Assembly (NCBI RefSeq): GCF_002201535.1 | Contig: NZ_NIWW01000008.1 | Coordinates: 62,001 to 126,000 of the forward strand | Length of the DNA: 64,000 bases | Source of the DNA: Lacimicrobium sp. SS2-24 | GTDB lineage: Bacteria > Pseudomonadota > Gammaproteobacteria > Enterobacterales > Alteromonadaceae | Direction: 5' to 3' | Shown here: positions 25,256 to 35,681 of the stretch, in pieces | Layout: each line of letters opens with the position of its first letter | Position numbering within the stretch: the stretch's first letter is position 1 | Notes under the pieces: generated by a model | What the model saw: the letters and a program-made list of their open reading frames with translations, nothing else | Told to the model about the DNA's origin: nothing | Database searches by the model: none | Program-made: the position numbers and the translations under genes

Positions 25256-26117
25256 TTCGCTGCCACATGGCGCTATGACAGGCCATGGAAAGGCCTGCAC
25301 GCTGGCCCTGTGTCACCAGATAACCATTAATATAATCGACTTCTGTGCGCCGCTTATGGCGGATATCCTGATGCATCGAAGAATAATTCTCCGCGGTCGC
25401 CTGAATAACGTCATCCACCCGAGCGGGTATCTGTTCCCAGCCCGGAATCTGTTTTAATTGCATCAGCGCCTGCGTTTCAGCATTAAGTTGAGCAATCTGC
25501 TCGCGGTATTGAGGGCCCATCAAGGCACCGTTTCTGACATTTTCAAGGGCTGTTAGGGGGTTGATCACGGCATTAATGGCGAGTTTTTGCCACAGTGCCG
25601 GTTGCAGCTCCTGATGCCACTGCGCCGGCTCCAGCAACAGATTCAGGCGTGCCTCAACATCCCTGCTGATGTCACCGGGAAGGGCAGGGGAAACCCACCC
25701 TAAATCCGTTATCCCTTTGCCGGTTTCAACAATGTTGTTGTTATTGCGATAGACCGCCTTCTTACTGATAGCCGCGATAAGAGGGCTATCCGGTAACTGG
25801 CGCCTGACGTCTTCAATGACCCCCATGCCGTTATTGAGCAGCACTAAGGGTTGCTGGCCCAGCCAGGGCGAAAGGGCGATGGCTGCCTCTTTCATATGAA
25901 ACGCCTTGAGGGGTAAAATCAGCAGTTCATCTCCTCTGAGCTGTGAAGCTAAGAGCTGCGGGGGTGTCCACTCAAAAGACTGACCATCCAATCGGGTCAG
26001 TTTTCGTGACTGGCAAGGTCCGGCTTTAGGTATCACGGCATAGTCCCATTGGGCTTGCTGACAGACTCCGGCCAACAGGCTGCCGATGGCACCCTGGCCG
26101 AGGATAACGATTTTCAT
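25218..26117 (-). CDS. panE: 2-dehydropantoate 2-reductase (ketopantoate reductase)
   Basis: A 299-residue NADPH-dependent enzyme that reduces ketopantoate to pantoate for coenzyme A. MKIVILGQGAIGSLLAG is the Rossmann glycine motif. KLAINAVINPLTALENVRNG contains the catalytic Lys, and SSMHQDIRHKRRTEVDYING the substrate-binding Ser and Glu. ATG 26117-26115 is chosen because it begins the Rossmann strand; upstream in-frame codons lie inside the VanZ-like gene, whose TGA shares one base with this ATG. Enzyme families with this fold vary in substrate, so panE is probable rather than certain. Confidence 0.88.
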   Translation of the reverse strand: MKIVILGQGAIGSLLAGVCQQAQWDYAVIPKAGPCQSRKLTRLDGQSFEWTPPQLLASQLRGDELLILPLKAFHMKEAAIALSPWLGQQPLVLLNNGMGVIEDVRRQLPDSPLIAAISKKAVYRNNNNIVETGKGITDLGWVSPALPGDISRDVEARLNLLLEPAQWHQELQPALWQKLAINAVINPLTALENVRNGALMGPQYREQIAQLNAETQALMQLKQIPGWEQIPARVDDVIQATAENYSSMHQDIRHKRRTEVDYINGYLVTQGQRAGLSMACHSAMWQRIKRLEAATTPGT

Positions 26118-26485
26118 CACGCCTTTGTCCGCCATAACCTGCGTAGTCGTGGGATCAGCGTTAACATGACACCGATACCAATGCCAATCAGGTTCGCCTG
26201 CAAGTCTTCCCAACTGCTATGCCGGTAAGGGATCCAGTGCTGAGAGAGCTCTGTGAGCATCGCGAACAACATTACCAGACACAGTAACCAGGCAAGATTA
26301 AGGTTCAGGCTCAGTTTGCCAAGCAGCGTGACGCTGGCGAAAAAGATCACGTGATAGTATTTATCCAGGCTCATATCCAGAAAAACGTAAGCCGGAGGGA
26401 TCCACAGCATTACGCAAAATATCAGCAAGGTGGTTAGCGTGGTGTAAAACAGCCAGGGCCTTTTAATCAGTGTGTTAAAGCGCAT
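26117..26485 (-). CDS. VanZ-like family membrane protein
   Basis: A 122-residue, four-span protein: helices near 12-32, 46-62, 65-82 and 97-115. The family signature is the pair DKYYHVIFFASVTLL and ELSQHWIPYRHSSWEDLQAN, where the DLXAN motif is diagnostic. VanZ-like proteins contribute to glycopeptide resistance in some Gram-positives, but in Gram-negatives no role is settled. ATG 26485 is preferred because earlier codons lie within the upstream pseudouridine synthase gene, which it overlaps by 11 bases; it is coupled to panE at its 3' end. Confidence 0.85.
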   Translation of the reverse strand: MRFNTLIKRPWLFYTTLTTLLIFCVMLWIPPAYVFLDMSLDKYYHVIFFASVTLLGKLSLNLNLAWLLCLVMLFAMLTELSQHWIPYRHSSWEDLQANLIGIGIGVMLTLIPRLRRLWRTKA

Positions 26486-27212
26486 TGCCGGTGACACTCG
26501 CAGTTGTGGCGCTTTTGGGCAACGTCGGCCAGTTGAGTTGCCAGGGCGGGGTATAAGCACTGATGGCCTGTTCACAGGCCTGGTTTAAAAATGCGCTTCC
26601 GCGCTCAGGAGGCAGAACAAACTGATAGTCCTTTGCGTCACTGCTAAAGCGCAGGGCAAACGCATGTAAGTAGGTGCGATCGGCCGCAGTACCCTTGTAC
26701 AGTGCGTCTCCCAGAATCGGGCTGCCCAGACTTTTTAGCATGACCCTGAGCTGGTGCGTTTTGCCGGTATGGGGTTTTAGCAGAATCAGGCGTTGGCCTG
26801 CGGATGCCGCGCAACTGAAAAACTGGGTCACAGCGGGTGAGCGCCGCGTTTTCGTTAACATCCATGCCCCCCCTCTGGCTTTTTGCATGTCACCGTATAC
26901 ACAGCCTTGCTTTTTGGCCGGACGGCTGTCGGTGATGGCCAGATAATACTTGTCTATCTCTCGCCGGGCAAAGTGTTGTGATAGCCGCTGAGCACTTTGA
27001 CGATGCTTGGCCAGCATCAGCAGACCTGATGTCACTTTATCCAGCCGATGCACCAGATAGGGGGCGTTTTTTTGCTGATGCGCCAATAGCGTGACGATGC
27101 CGGGTGTGTCACCCTCCTGATGCATCCCAACACCGGGTGGTTTGTGGATCACCAACATGTCTTCGTCTTCATAGATGACCGGGATCGGGTGTTGAGAAAG
27201 GGGGGACGTCAT
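26475..27212 (-). CDS. RluA-family pseudouridine synthase
   Basis: A 245-residue enzyme converting uridine to pseudouridine in rRNA or tRNA. VIYEDEDMLVIHKPPGVGMH opens the catalytic domain and YLVHRLDKVTSGLLML holds the catalytic Asp58. KPHTGKTHQLRVMLKSLGSPILGD is the typical second block. There is no S4 domain. It is closest in style to the TruC/RluA group; the target nucleotide cannot be inferred. It is first in a three-gene minus-strand operon with the VanZ-like gene and panE. Confidence 0.9.
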   Translation of the reverse strand: MTSPLSQHPIPVIYEDEDMLVIHKPPGVGMHQEGDTPGIVTLLAHQQKNAPYLVHRLDKVTSGLLMLAKHRQSAQRLSQHFARREIDKYYLAITDSRPAKKQGCVYGDMQKARGGAWMLTKTRRSPAVTQFFSCAASAGQRLILLKPHTGKTHQLRVMLKSLGSPILGDALYKGTAADRTYLHAFALRFSSDAKDYQFVLPPERGSAFLNQACEQAISAYTPPWQLNWPTLPKSATTASVTGNAL

Positions 27213-27454
27213 TATGTCGATCTTCAGGAGTCAGTTCGTTGCCACGCAAGATACCCGAATTGTTAGTGAAAAAGTGATGACATACAACAATTGGACGCAA
27301 GTTTCTGGTATAAACAGCCTGAATATCCCCAGGTACCCTGAGCAAGCAGGTGAAATGTTCCCTGCTGACACAGATAGATGGCCGTGTCGCGGTCTGCTCG
27401 AACAGAAGGGAACCATGGAAACGTCAATTCACCGCATATCCAGAGGATCTGATA

Positions 27455-30292
27455 ATGCCGTTACGAAGTGTGTTGCTCCTGAGTCTGCTGACGCTTGTTG
27501 CCTGTGTTCAATCGCCCCCCCAGAACCCATTGTCAGAGGGCATTACGTTGCTGGAACAGCATGTGCCGGAAGCGGGGCAAACAGGTATTCCATACAACAA
27601 GTATCAACTGGACAATGGTTTAACGGTGATCCTGCATCAGGATAAGTCCGATCCGCTGGTGCACGTGGATGTGACCTACCATGTGGGCTCAGCACGGGAA
27701 GAGCCCGGCAAATCGGGCTTTGCTCATTTTTTTGAGCACATGATGTTTCAGGGCTCCATGCACGTGGAGGATGAGCAGCACTTTAAAATGATTACCGAAG
27801 CTGGTGGCAACCTCAATGGCACCACCAATGCCGATCGTACTAATTATTATCAGACCGTACCGGCCAATCAGTTACAAAAGGTACTGTGGCTGGAAGCGGA
27901 CAGAATGGGTTTCCTATTGCCGGCGGTCACGCAACAGAAATTTGAGGTTCAGCGTGAGACCGTGAAAAACGAGCGGGCACAACGGGTGGATAATCAGCCC
28001 TACGGTCTGCGTGGTGAACGCACGGATGAGGCCTTGTATCCGCAAGGCCATCCCTATTCCTGGCCCGTGATTGGGTATACCGAAGATCTGGACCGGGTCA
28101 GTGTTGAGGACCTTAAGGCCTTTTTCTTTCGCTGGTACGGGCCGAATAACGCCGTGCTGACCATTGGCGGTGATCTTGATGAAGCACAGACGCTGGCGTG
28201 GGTGAAGCAGTACTTTGGCAGCATTCCAGCTGGCCCTGAAGTGAAAAAGATGGAAAAGCGTCCTGTGACACTGGAAAACGATCGTTATGTCACGCTAGAG
28301 GACAATGTGCATTTGCCACTGCTGCAACTTACTCTGCCCACAGTCCATGTGCGTCATGAGGATGAAGCGCCTCTGGATGTGTTGTCGAATATCCTTGGTG
28401 GGGGTAAAAATTCCCTGTTTTATAAGAATTTAGTCAAAGACGGCTATGCCGTGAATGCCGTGGTGGGCCACCCGTGTCAGGAACTGGCCTGTAAGTTTCA
28501 GCTCATAGCCCTGGCACATCCCCAACGCACCGCCAATCTTAGTGAACTCAAACAACGCATTGATGCAACACTGCTGGAATTCGAGCAGCGAGGCGTGGAG
28601 CCCGATGATCTGAAACGGGTCAAGGCATCGATATTGTCCTCGACCATTTTTGGTTTACAAAGCGTTGCCGGAAAAGTGGCGACACTGGCCAGCAATGAAA
28701 CCTTTGATAATCAGCCTGATCGGGTTGCTTACGACCTTGCCCGTTACCGCAACGTCACCGCCGAGGATGTAATGCGCGTGTATCAGCATTACATCAAAGA
28801 CAAAGCCGCTGTGGTATTGAGTATTGTGCCACAGGGACAGGCGGCGCTGGCAGCTGCAGAGCAGGACTTTGCATTCTCCCGTGCGGAATTTGATATCGAG
28901 CATGTCCCCGCCCCTGACTGGCAGCCTCCTGTGGATGAGTTTGATCGCAGTAAGGAGCCGGATGCCGGCCCGGCGCCGCTGGTCAGCTTGCCGGATTACT
29001 GGCAGAGGGAGTTTGACAATGGCATGGTGCTGGTCGGTCATAGCAACGATGAGACACCTACGGTCACCATGAACTTGTCCCTGGAAGGGGGGCCTTTGCT
29101 GGAGTCTGCCGAGAAAGCGGGACTGGCTGCTATGACGGCGATGATGATGAATGAATCAACAGAGCGTTTCAGTACCGAGGAAATGGCGAATGAACTGGCC
29201 AAGCTGGGCAGTACCATCAGCTTTGGTGCCGGTGGCCGCTATACCGAGATCAACCTCTCCAGTCTCACGGAAAACCTGGACCAAACCCTCGAACTGTTGC
29301 AGGAAAAACTGTTCAGGCCTGCCTTTTTAGAAGAAGATTTTCAGCGCATCAAGCAACAGCTGCTGCAGTCGCTGCAACAGCAGGTAAAAAGACCGGAGGC
29401 ACTGGCATCACGTGCGGTACGCTGGCTGCTGTTAGGGTCGAAATCCCGACTGGGCTTACCTGACACAGGCACACTGGAAACCATTGAAGCCCTTGAGCTG
29501 AATGATCTTAAAGCCTTTTATGCTCGTTACTACTCGCCAGCGCTGAGTAAACTGGTGTTGGTGGGGGATATCGGTGAACAAGAGATGGTGCAAAAGCTCG
29601 ACTTTCTCAGAACCTGGCAACCGCAGCCCTATTCCTTGCCTGCCAGAACGGCATTTGCGGCTGACCTGGCACCGGCCCTTTATCTGGTTGACCATCCTGG
29701 TGCCGTGCAGTCGGTGATCCGTATGGTTAAACCGGACCAGCCTTATGATGCGGTGGGCGAACAGTTCCGTAGCAAATTAATGAACTTCCCCCTGGGTGGG
29801 ATGTTTAATAGTCGTATCAACCTCAATCTGCGGGAGGACAAAGGCTATACCTATGGGGCGTCCAGCAGCTTTGTGGGGGGCAAGACCTTAGGGTGGTTTC
29901 AGGCTGGTGCCAGTGTTAAGCAGGAAAACACCGGTGATGCCTTGTCGGAGTTATTGAAGGAGATCTCGCACTATCAGCAACAGGGTATGCAGGATGATGA
30001 GCTCAAGACCCTGCGACTGGCTTATTTACAGGGGGAGGCGCTGGATTACGAGACACCCGGGCAAAAAGCCGGTTTTTTACGTCATTTGCTGACCTTCAAT
30101 CTGCCTGCGGATTACGTCAGGGAGCAGCAGCAGATTATCCGTAACATTGGTCTGGAAGAGCTGAACCGGCTTGCTCATAAGAAGCTGGATCCTAAGCAGA
30201 TGTCCATCATCGTCGTAGGTGACAAGCAGGCGTTGTTACCACAGCTGGAGACACTGGGGCGTGACATTCAGGATCTTGTCCTGCCCTTGTAA
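27455..30292 (+). CDS. M16 family zinc metalloprotease, lipoprotein
   Basis: A 945-residue two-lobed insulinase-type peptidase. MPLRSVLLLSLLTLVAC is a lipoprotein signal (lipobox LVAC, Cys17). The inverted zinc motif HFFEH (His91, Glu94, His95) and the downstream glutamate in VKNERAQR make the first lobe catalytic. The second half (from about 510, YWQREFDNGMVLVGHSNDETP) is a degenerate M16 repeat without the motif, as usual for the partner lobe. It likely degrades peptides in the periplasm. ATG 27455 with AGAGGA upstream is chosen over earlier in-frame codons because it starts the signal peptide. Monocistronic, with a terminator following. Confidence 0.93.
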   Translation: MPLRSVLLLSLLTLVACVQSPPQNPLSEGITLLEQHVPEAGQTGIPYNKYQLDNGLTVILHQDKSDPLVHVDVTYHVGSAREEPGKSGFAHFFEHMMFQGSMHVEDEQHFKMITEAGGNLNGTTNADRTNYYQTVPANQLQKVLWLEADRMGFLLPAVTQQKFEVQRETVKNERAQRVDNQPYGLRGERTDEALYPQGHPYSWPVIGYTEDLDRVSVEDLKAFFFRWYGPNNAVLTIGGDLDEAQTLAWVKQYFGSIPAGPEVKKMEKRPVTLENDRYVTLEDNVHLPLLQLTLPTVHVRHEDEAPLDVLSNILGGGKNSLFYKNLVKDGYAVNAVVGHPCQELACKFQLIALAHPQRTANLSELKQRIDATLLEFEQRGVEPDDLKRVKASILSSTIFGLQSVAGKVATLASNETFDNQPDRVAYDLARYRNVTAEDVMRVYQHYIKDKAAVVLSIVPQGQAALAAAEQDFAFSRAEFDIEHVPAPDWQPPVDEFDRSKEPDAGPAPLVSLPDYWQREFDNGMVLVGHSNDETPTVTMNLSLEGGPLLESAEKAGLAAMTAMMMNESTERFSTEEMANELAKLGSTISFGAGGRYTEINLSSLTENLDQTLELLQEKLFRPAFLEEDFQRIKQQLLQSLQQQVKRPEALASRAVRWLLLGSKSRLGLPDTGTLETIEALELNDLKAFYARYYSPALSKLVLVGDIGEQEMVQKLDFLRTWQPQPYSLPARTAFAADLAPALYLVDHPGAVQSVIRMVKPDQPYDAVGEQFRSKLMNFPLGGMFNSRINLNLREDKGYTYGASSSFVGGKTLGWFQAGASVKQENTGDALSELLKEISHYQQQGMQDDELKTLRLAYLQGEALDYETPGQKAGFLRHLLTFNLPADYVREQQQIIRNIGLEELNRLAHKKLDPKQMSIIVVGDKQALLPQLETLGRDIQDLVLPL

Positions 30293-30300
30293 CGGGTTTA

Positions 30301-30330
30301 GCGGGCTCAATACTGAGTTGAGCCCGCTTT
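30301..30330 (+). terminator. Intrinsic terminator after the M16 protease
   Basis: GCGGGCTCAA (30301-30310) pairs perfectly with TTGAGCCCGC (30318-30327), followed by a short TTT. It lies 8 bp past the stop and just before the gshA leader, arguing against gshA starting upstream of it. Confidence 0.8.
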
Positions 30331-30394
30331 GCATTGCTTGAATTTAAGATTATGCTCCCCACTAATGGGGAATGTATGCACACTAGGATTGATT

Positions 30395-31993
30395 TTGCAG
30401 CAAACAACCACTTCCTACTCTGAGCGCCTGACATTATTGGCCAAACCTGAGGTGGCAGAGAGCCTCAAAGGTATCTTGCACGGTATTGAGCGCGAGGCAC
30501 TGCGGATTAACGCCGATGGCAGTCTGGCCCAGACGCCCCATCCCACAGCGCTGGGTTCGGCATTGTGTCACGAGCACATCACCACAGATTTCTCTGAAGC
30601 GCTGTTAGAGTTTATAACACAGCCCCATGAAGATCCCCGCCAGGCAATGGCACAGCTAAGAGATATTCATAAGTTTGTGTATGACAATATCGGCGATGAG
30701 CGCCTATGGCCTTTGAGTATGCCATGCTACATCGATGATGAAGACAGTATTCCTATTGCCAATTTTGGTCCCTCCAATGTAGGAAAAATGAAATCCCTTT
30801 ATCGGATCGGATTGAAGAACCGTTATGGCAGTATGATGCAGGCCATTGCCGGGGTGCACTATAACTTTTCTCTGCCTAAAGCATTCTGGCAGACCTGGTT
30901 TGGTGCACAGGGTCACGGCGACGCTACTCAGGATAAGATCTCGGAAGCTTACTTCGACCTGATTCGCAATTACCGGCGCTTCTGTTGGCTGATTCCCTAT
31001 CTATATGGTGCCTCGCCGGCCTTGTGTGGTTCTTTTATTCGGGATCCGAAGATCAAACAGGCGATGCAGAAGCTGGGCAAGGGGACCTACTACCTGCCTT
31101 ATGCCACTTCACTGCGAATGAGTGACCTGGGTTATACCAATAAAGCCCAGTCGGGTCTGAATATCTGTTATAACCGGGTGGATAAATATATCCATTCTCT
31201 GCGCGAGGCTATCCGTACGCCTTCTGCGGACTTTTCCCGCTTTTCCGGTAAAAAAGAGGGACAGTATCAGCAGCTCAACGCCAACGTACTGCAAATTGAG
31301 AATGAGCTGTATTCACCGATTCGTCCCAAACAGCCCACACGTAAACTGGAAAAACCCACTGATGCCCTGGCCAGCCGCGGCGTCAGTTATATTGAAGTGC
31401 GCGCGTTGGATGTGAACCCCTTTTGTGAAGTGGGGATCTGCCTGAATCAGTTCTACTTCCTGGATGTGCTGTTGACCTATTGTGCGATTTGTCCGAGTGA
31501 CGATTTATCGCCGCAGGCCTTTGCCGAGACCGATGCCAATCTGACCCGGGTGGTAAAAGAAGGGCGCAAACCGGGTCTGCAATTACAGCGAAATGGTCAG
31601 GCTATCGCGATGCAGGACTGGGGCAATCAGTTGTTTGCCGATTTAATGCCGGTGGCCCAGATTCTGGACCAGGTGCATGGCACCGATGTTTATACTAAAG
31701 CGGTAAAGACTGAACATGAGAAACTGATGCATCCGGAGTTGACCCCCTCTGCCCGTATGCTCGACCATTTACTCAGTACGGGACAGGACAACGGGGAGTA
31801 TGCACTGGAGATGGCGGTTCAGTACAGAGAACGCCTGGCCCAACATGAATACAGTTTTCACAATGAGCAAGAACTGCGGCAAATGGCCGCGGCGTCACTG
31901 GCGCAGCAGAAAGAGGAAGACAGCGCGCAAGAGCAGAGTTTTGATGACTTTCTGCAAGGCTATTTTGCCTACGATGCAAAAAGTTGCGCATAA
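30395..31993 (+). CDS. gshA: Glutamate-cysteine ligase
   Basis: A 532-residue ATP-dependent ligase for the first step of glutathione synthesis (E. coli 518 residues). GILHGIEREALRINADGSLA, DFSEALLEFITQPH and SYIEVRALDVNPF are typical of the proteobacterial type 1 enzyme. The start is uncertain. TTG 30395 is preferred because TAGGA lies 6 bases upstream and it gives a family-like N-terminus; ATG 30365 lacks a ribosome-binding site and earlier codons fall in the preceding terminator. It is monocistronic, with a terminator directly after the stop. gshB is not nearby. Confidence 0.93.
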   Translation: MQQTTTSYSERLTLLAKPEVAESLKGILHGIEREALRINADGSLAQTPHPTALGSALCHEHITTDFSEALLEFITQPHEDPRQAMAQLRDIHKFVYDNIGDERLWPLSMPCYIDDEDSIPIANFGPSNVGKMKSLYRIGLKNRYGSMMQAIAGVHYNFSLPKAFWQTWFGAQGHGDATQDKISEAYFDLIRNYRRFCWLIPYLYGASPALCGSFIRDPKIKQAMQKLGKGTYYLPYATSLRMSDLGYTNKAQSGLNICYNRVDKYIHSLREAIRTPSADFSRFSGKKEGQYQQLNANVLQIENELYSPIRPKQPTRKLEKPTDALASRGVSYIEVRALDVNPFCEVGICLNQFYFLDVLLTYCAICPSDDLSPQAFAETDANLTRVVKEGRKPGLQLQRNGQAIAMQDWGNQLFADLMPVAQILDQVHGTDVYTKAVKTEHEKLMHPELTPSARMLDHLLSTGQDNGEYALEMAVQYRERLAQHEYSFHNEQELRQMAAASLAQQKEEDSAQEQSFDDFLQGYFAYDAKSCA

Positions 31994-31997
31994 AAAA

Positions 31998-32022
31998 ATG
32001 CCTGGCATTTGCCAGGCATTAA
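31998..32022. terminator. Terminator after gshA
   Basis: ATGCCTGGCA-TT-TGCCAGGCAT is a perfect 10 bp stem with an A-run on its left and TTAAA on its right. It is a few bases beyond the gshA stop and could act in both directions, more strongly on the minus strand. Confidence 0.75.
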
Positions 32023-32090
32023 AGGTTATCAGGGACACACATAACCAAACACACAATCATTATGAGTGGCGTTACGGGGAATAGTTCAGC

Positions 32091-32714
32091 GTGGTGTTAA
32101 AAAAAATTCTACCGAGTCTCATTATGATGCTAATCCTGTTGTCTGGCTGTGCCAGCAGCCCTCCCCAGGACAGCAGTAATATCTGTGAAATCTTTTATGA
32201 AAAGCGGGATTGGTATGATGCGGCCTCCGATATGAATGAAAAATGGGGGGTGCCGATTCATGTGCCGATGGCGATGATGTATCAGGAAAGCTCCTTCCGA
32301 CACGACGCCCTGCCGCCCAGAGACTATATTCTGTTTGGCCTTATCCCCTGGGGACGGGTAAGTTCTGCCTATGGCTATTCCCAGGCAAAAACCATGACCT
32401 GGAAAGACTACGTGCGCGAGACCGGTAACAGTTGGTCTTCTCGAACCAATTTTCATGACGCGATGGACTTTATGGGCTGGTTTATCAGCAAGTCCCATCA
32501 GATCAATGGAGTGTCTAAGTGGGATGCCTATGCACAGTATCTTAACTACCACGAGGGGTGGGGAGGCTATCGACGTAAGAGTTACAACGATAAACCCTGG
32601 CTGAAAAGAGTGGCGGGCAGAGTCAAAGATCGATCCTATCGCTATGCGACTCAGCTTAAAACCTGCAAAGAAGATCTCGACCGCAGCTGGCTGTGGCGGT
32701 TATTTTTTGGGTAG
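32091..32714 (+). CDS. Lysozyme/SLT-like transglycosylase lipoprotein
   Basis: A 207-residue protein with lipoprotein signal MVLKKILPSLIMMLILLSGC (Cys20). The sequence VPMAMMYQESSFRHDALPP places a glutamate (Glu66) in the lysozyme-like ES(S/N)F context of soluble lytic transglycosylases. Further on, SAYGYSQAKTMTWKDYVRETG and YLNYHEGWGGYRRKSYN resemble the GxxQ and AYNxG regions of that fold. It probably cleaves peptidoglycan from the inner face of the outer membrane. The start is GTG (two in tandem at 32091 and 32094). The fold call is good; enzymatic activity is not certain. Confidence 0.75.
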   Translation: MVLKKILPSLIMMLILLSGCASSPPQDSSNICEIFYEKRDWYDAASDMNEKWGVPIHVPMAMMYQESSFRHDALPPRDYILFGLIPWGRVSSAYGYSQAKTMTWKDYVRETGNSWSSRTNFHDAMDFMGWFISKSHQINGVSKWDAYAQYLNYHEGWGGYRRKSYNDKPWLKRVAGRVKDRSYRYATQLKTCKEDLDRSWLWRLFFG

Positions 32715-33037
32715 GTTGACCACACACCACGCTAAAGCCACAAAAAGCGTTTTTTTAACCACAGAGGCACACAGAACGCAGAGGAAGGAAGAACCAACAG
32801 GTTATTTCTCTGTGAACCCTGCGGCTGTGCTGATTGGCATTACGAAAAGGTTAATGGTTGCCCGATAACGGCGCTCGGGCATAACTGACGGTCGTCCCGC
32901 ATGCTGTTGGCGCGAACCCGGCGTCCTTTTTCTCCATTACCAACCACACAAAAAGTTTCAGTCGTAGCCTGGATGTAAGGAAGCGGATTCCGGGAATCAG
33001 TCTGAATGACGTTCTTCTATTTCAATCAAACGGATAA
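32715..33037. repeat. Intergenic region with degenerate repeats
   Basis: The region has no supportable gene. At 32757-32784, AACCACAGAGGCACACAGAACGCAGAGG is the kind of short intergenic sequence that recurs in many proteobacterial genomes. At 32855-32933 a diverged module A/B repeat (TTGCCCGATAACGG, CTCGGGCATAAC, TCGTCCCGC..GCGCGAACC) matches the family at 1557-2203 and 14796-14870. The last part (32960-33000, GCCTGGATGTAAGGAAGCGG) is a further degenerate fragment. Confidence 0.6.
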
Positions 33038-35656
33038 CTATCTTTTCAAGGCTTTGAGTTTATATAAGGTTTCCAGTGCCTGCCGGGGACTGAGTTCATC
33101 CGGGTTCAGCTGGTCGACCGCTTTGTGCAGGGCATCGTCCATCTGCGCAAAGTTAAGCTGCGCGGGTGCGGCCACTTCCGATGCCACTACCTGTTTGTCA
33201 TGATTGAGCTGCTCCAGCTCCTGTAACTTAATTCGCGCCGCATCAATGACGGCTCTGGGCACTCCAGCCAGTTGTGCCACTTGCAGGCCGTAGCTGCGAT
33301 CGGCGGCGCCTTCCTGAACGGCATGCATAAAACTGATCCCCTCATCATATTCCACCGCGTCCAGATGCACATTACTCAGTGCCTCCAGTTGGGACGCCAA
33401 TTGCGTTAGCTCAAAATAATGGGTGGCAAACAGGGTAAAGGCGCTGATGCGCTCTGCCAGATAGCAGGCGGTGGCCCAGGCCAGCGACAGACCGTCATAG
33501 GTGCTGGTGCCGCGGCCTATTTCATCCATCAGCACCAGACTGTTGGTGGTGGCATTATTCAGAATATTGGCGGTTTCGGTCATTTCCACCATAAAGGTGG
33601 AACGTCCTGATGCCAGATCATCAGAGGCGCCGATGCGCGTGAAAATACGATCGATGGGACCGATACAGGCGTTTTCTGCAGGCACAAAGCTGCCGATACA
33701 GGCCATGAGTACAATCAGCGCAGTCTGGCGCATATAGGTGGACTTACCGCCCATGTTGGGCCCGGTAATAATCAGCATGCGTCGCGTCGCGCTCATTGCC
33801 AGTGGATTGGCAATAAAGGGCGAACTCATCACCTGTTCCACTACCGGATGACGTCCCCGATCGTAGCGCATGCCGCGCTCTTCAGTGAATGTCGGGCAAT
33901 GATAATCCAGCGTAGCCGCCCGCTCTGCAAGGTTAGCCAGAACATCCAGCTCTGACAGGGCCGCTGCCGCACGTTGTAGCGCAGAAAGGTGCGGTAAAAA
34001 GTGCCCAAACAGCTCGTCATACAAGCGCTTTTCCAATGCCAGCGCACGACTCTGACTGGTGAGCACTTTATCTTCATATTCCTTGAGCTCAGGAATAATG
34101 TAGCGTTCATTGTTCTTCAGCGTCTGACGACGGACGTACTCAGGGGGCACCTGCCCGGCATAGCCCCGGCTGATTTCGATGTAATAGCCATGTACGCGAT
34201 TAAAGCCAACCTTGAGCGTGGGGATCTCGGTACGTGCCTTTTCCCGTTCCTCGAGCTCAGCCAGGTAGTCGGTCGCTCCTTTGGATAATGCGCGCAAGGC
34301 ATCCAGTTCCTCATGGTAACCCGGGGCGATAACACCCCCGTCACGCATTAATACGGGCGGATTCTCTACCAAAGCCCGGTTCAGTAATTCAAGCAGCTTG
34401 GGCACGGGCGGCATGTCACTGGCGAGTTGATGTAAGGGGGGGCAATCGAGGTGATGGATAAACTCGTGCAGCTCAGGCAGTTGGGTAAAGGCCTGGCGCA
34501 GACGTGCAAAGTCCCGCGGCCTTGCACTGCGCAGGGCAAGGCGTCCCAGTACCCGTTCAATATCGCCGACCAGTTTAAGGTGGCCACGCAGTGTTTCCAG
34601 ATCCGATCCCATCAGCGCGTGAATCATCGACTGACGCTGTGCCAGCACACCGGTATCGGTCAGTGGTCTGTGCAGCCAGCGCTGCAGCAGGCGACTGCCC
34701 ATCGCCGTGCTGGTCTTATCTAATACCGCAAACAGCGTATTGTCCGTGCCGCCGCTGAGGTTGCGGGTGAGCTCAAGATTGCGACGGGTTGCGGCATCCA
34801 TTTGTACGGTATCGCTGTTGCTTTCCAGGCTGATGGCGCGAATATGAGGCAGTGCCGCACGTTGGGTATCTTTGACGTATTGCAGCACACATCCTGCGGC
34901 GCACAGGCCTGCGTGGGCCTGAGATACCCCAAAACCTGTCAGTTCTTTGGTGCCAAATTGCTGATTGAGCTGCGTCGTCGCGGTTTCTAAATCAAACTCC
35001 CAGTCTGGTCTGCGTCGTAATCCTTTATACTGCTCAATCAGATGAAAGGCGGCAAAGCCTTCTGGATAAAGCAGCTCTGCGGGTTGACTGCGTTGCAGCT
35101 CCGCCTGCAGATCCTGCTCATCAGCCAGCTCACACAGACTAAACCGGCCACTGGCCAGCTCCAGTGTGGCATATCCGAAAATGTACTGGCCCTGAGTTTG
35201 CTTTTGTTGAAATACTGCTGCCAGCAAATTGTCTCGTTTTTCTTCCAGCAGCGCCTCATCGGTTATGGTACCGGGCGTCACAATACGGGTAACTTTGCGT
35301 TCAACCGGACCTTTGCTGGTGGCGGGATCGCCAACCTGTTCGCAAATGGCCACCGACTGCCCCATTTTCACCAGTCGTGCCAGATACCCCTCTACCGCGT
35401 GGTAGGGCACCCCGGCCATAGGAATCGGATCGCCCCCTGACTTGCCCCGTGCGGTAAGGGAGATATCCAGTAACTCTGCGGCGCGACGGGCATCCTCATA
35501 AAACAACTCATAAAAATCCCCCATACGATAAAACAGCAGAATGTGCGGGTGCTCCGCCTTGATGCGTAAATACTGTTGCATCATGGGGGTATGCTGCGAG
35601 ATAGTTTGCTCTTTGAAGAGTCCGGCTTGCGTGACAAAATTATCAGAAGGCATCAT
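33038..35656 (-). CDS. mutS: DNA mismatch repair protein MutS
   Basis: An 872-residue mismatch sensor. The N-terminal GDFYELF carries the Phe-X-Glu that wedges at the mismatch. The connector and lever domains follow, then the ATPase with [15 protein letters not shown] (Walker A), [16 protein letters not shown] (Walker B) and the ATHYFEL switch. The C-terminal region (after about 800) matches the tetramerisation tail. There are two consecutive ATGs at the start (35656 and 35653). It is divergent from pncC-recA across 25 bp only, so the two promoters must overlap coding sequence or each other. Confidence 0.98.
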   Translation of the reverse strand: MMPSDNFVTQAGLFKEQTISQHTPMMQQYLRIKAEHPHILLFYRMGDFYELFYEDARRAAELLDISLTARGKSGGDPIPMAGVPYHAVEGYLARLVKMGQSVAICEQVGDPATSKGPVERKVTRIVTPGTITDEALLEEKRDNLLAAVFQQKQTQGQYIFGYATLELASGRFSLCELADEQDLQAELQRSQPAELLYPEGFAAFHLIEQYKGLRRRPDWEFDLETATTQLNQQFGTKELTGFGVSQAHAGLCAAGCVLQYVKDTQRAALPHIRAISLESNSDTVQMDAATRRNLELTRNLSGGTDNTLFAVLDKTSTAMGSRLLQRWLHRPLTDTGVLAQRQSMIHALMGSDLETLRGHLKLVGDIERVLGRLALRSARPRDFARLRQAFTQLPELHEFIHHLDCPPLHQLASDMPPVPKLLELLNRALVENPPVLMRDGGVIAPGYHEELDALRALSKGATDYLAELEEREKARTEIPTLKVGFNRVHGYYIEISRGYAGQVPPEYVRRQTLKNNERYIIPELKEYEDKVLTSQSRALALEKRLYDELFGHFLPHLSALQRAAAALSELDVLANLAERAATLDYHCPTFTEERGMRYDRGRHPVVEQVMSSPFIANPLAMSATRRMLIITGPNMGGKSTYMRQTALIVLMACIGSFVPAENACIGPIDRIFTRIGASDDLASGRSTFMVEMTETANILNNATTNSLVLMDEIGRGTSTYDGLSLAWATACYLAERISAFTLFATHYFELTQLASQLEALSNVHLDAVEYDEGISFMHAVQEGAADRSYGLQVAQLAGVPRAVIDAARIKLQELEQLNHDKQVVASEVAAPAQLNFAQMDDALHKAVDQLNPDELSPRQALETLYKLKALKR

Positions 35657-35681
35657 AAACTGTTATAAGGAATGAAAAACA

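Noticed and set aside
27214-27645. Plus-strand frame of 143 codons before the M16 protease
   Set aside because: Runs out of frame into the protease signal-peptide region, has no ribosome-binding site and no recognisable sequence; the protease start at 27455 is well supported.
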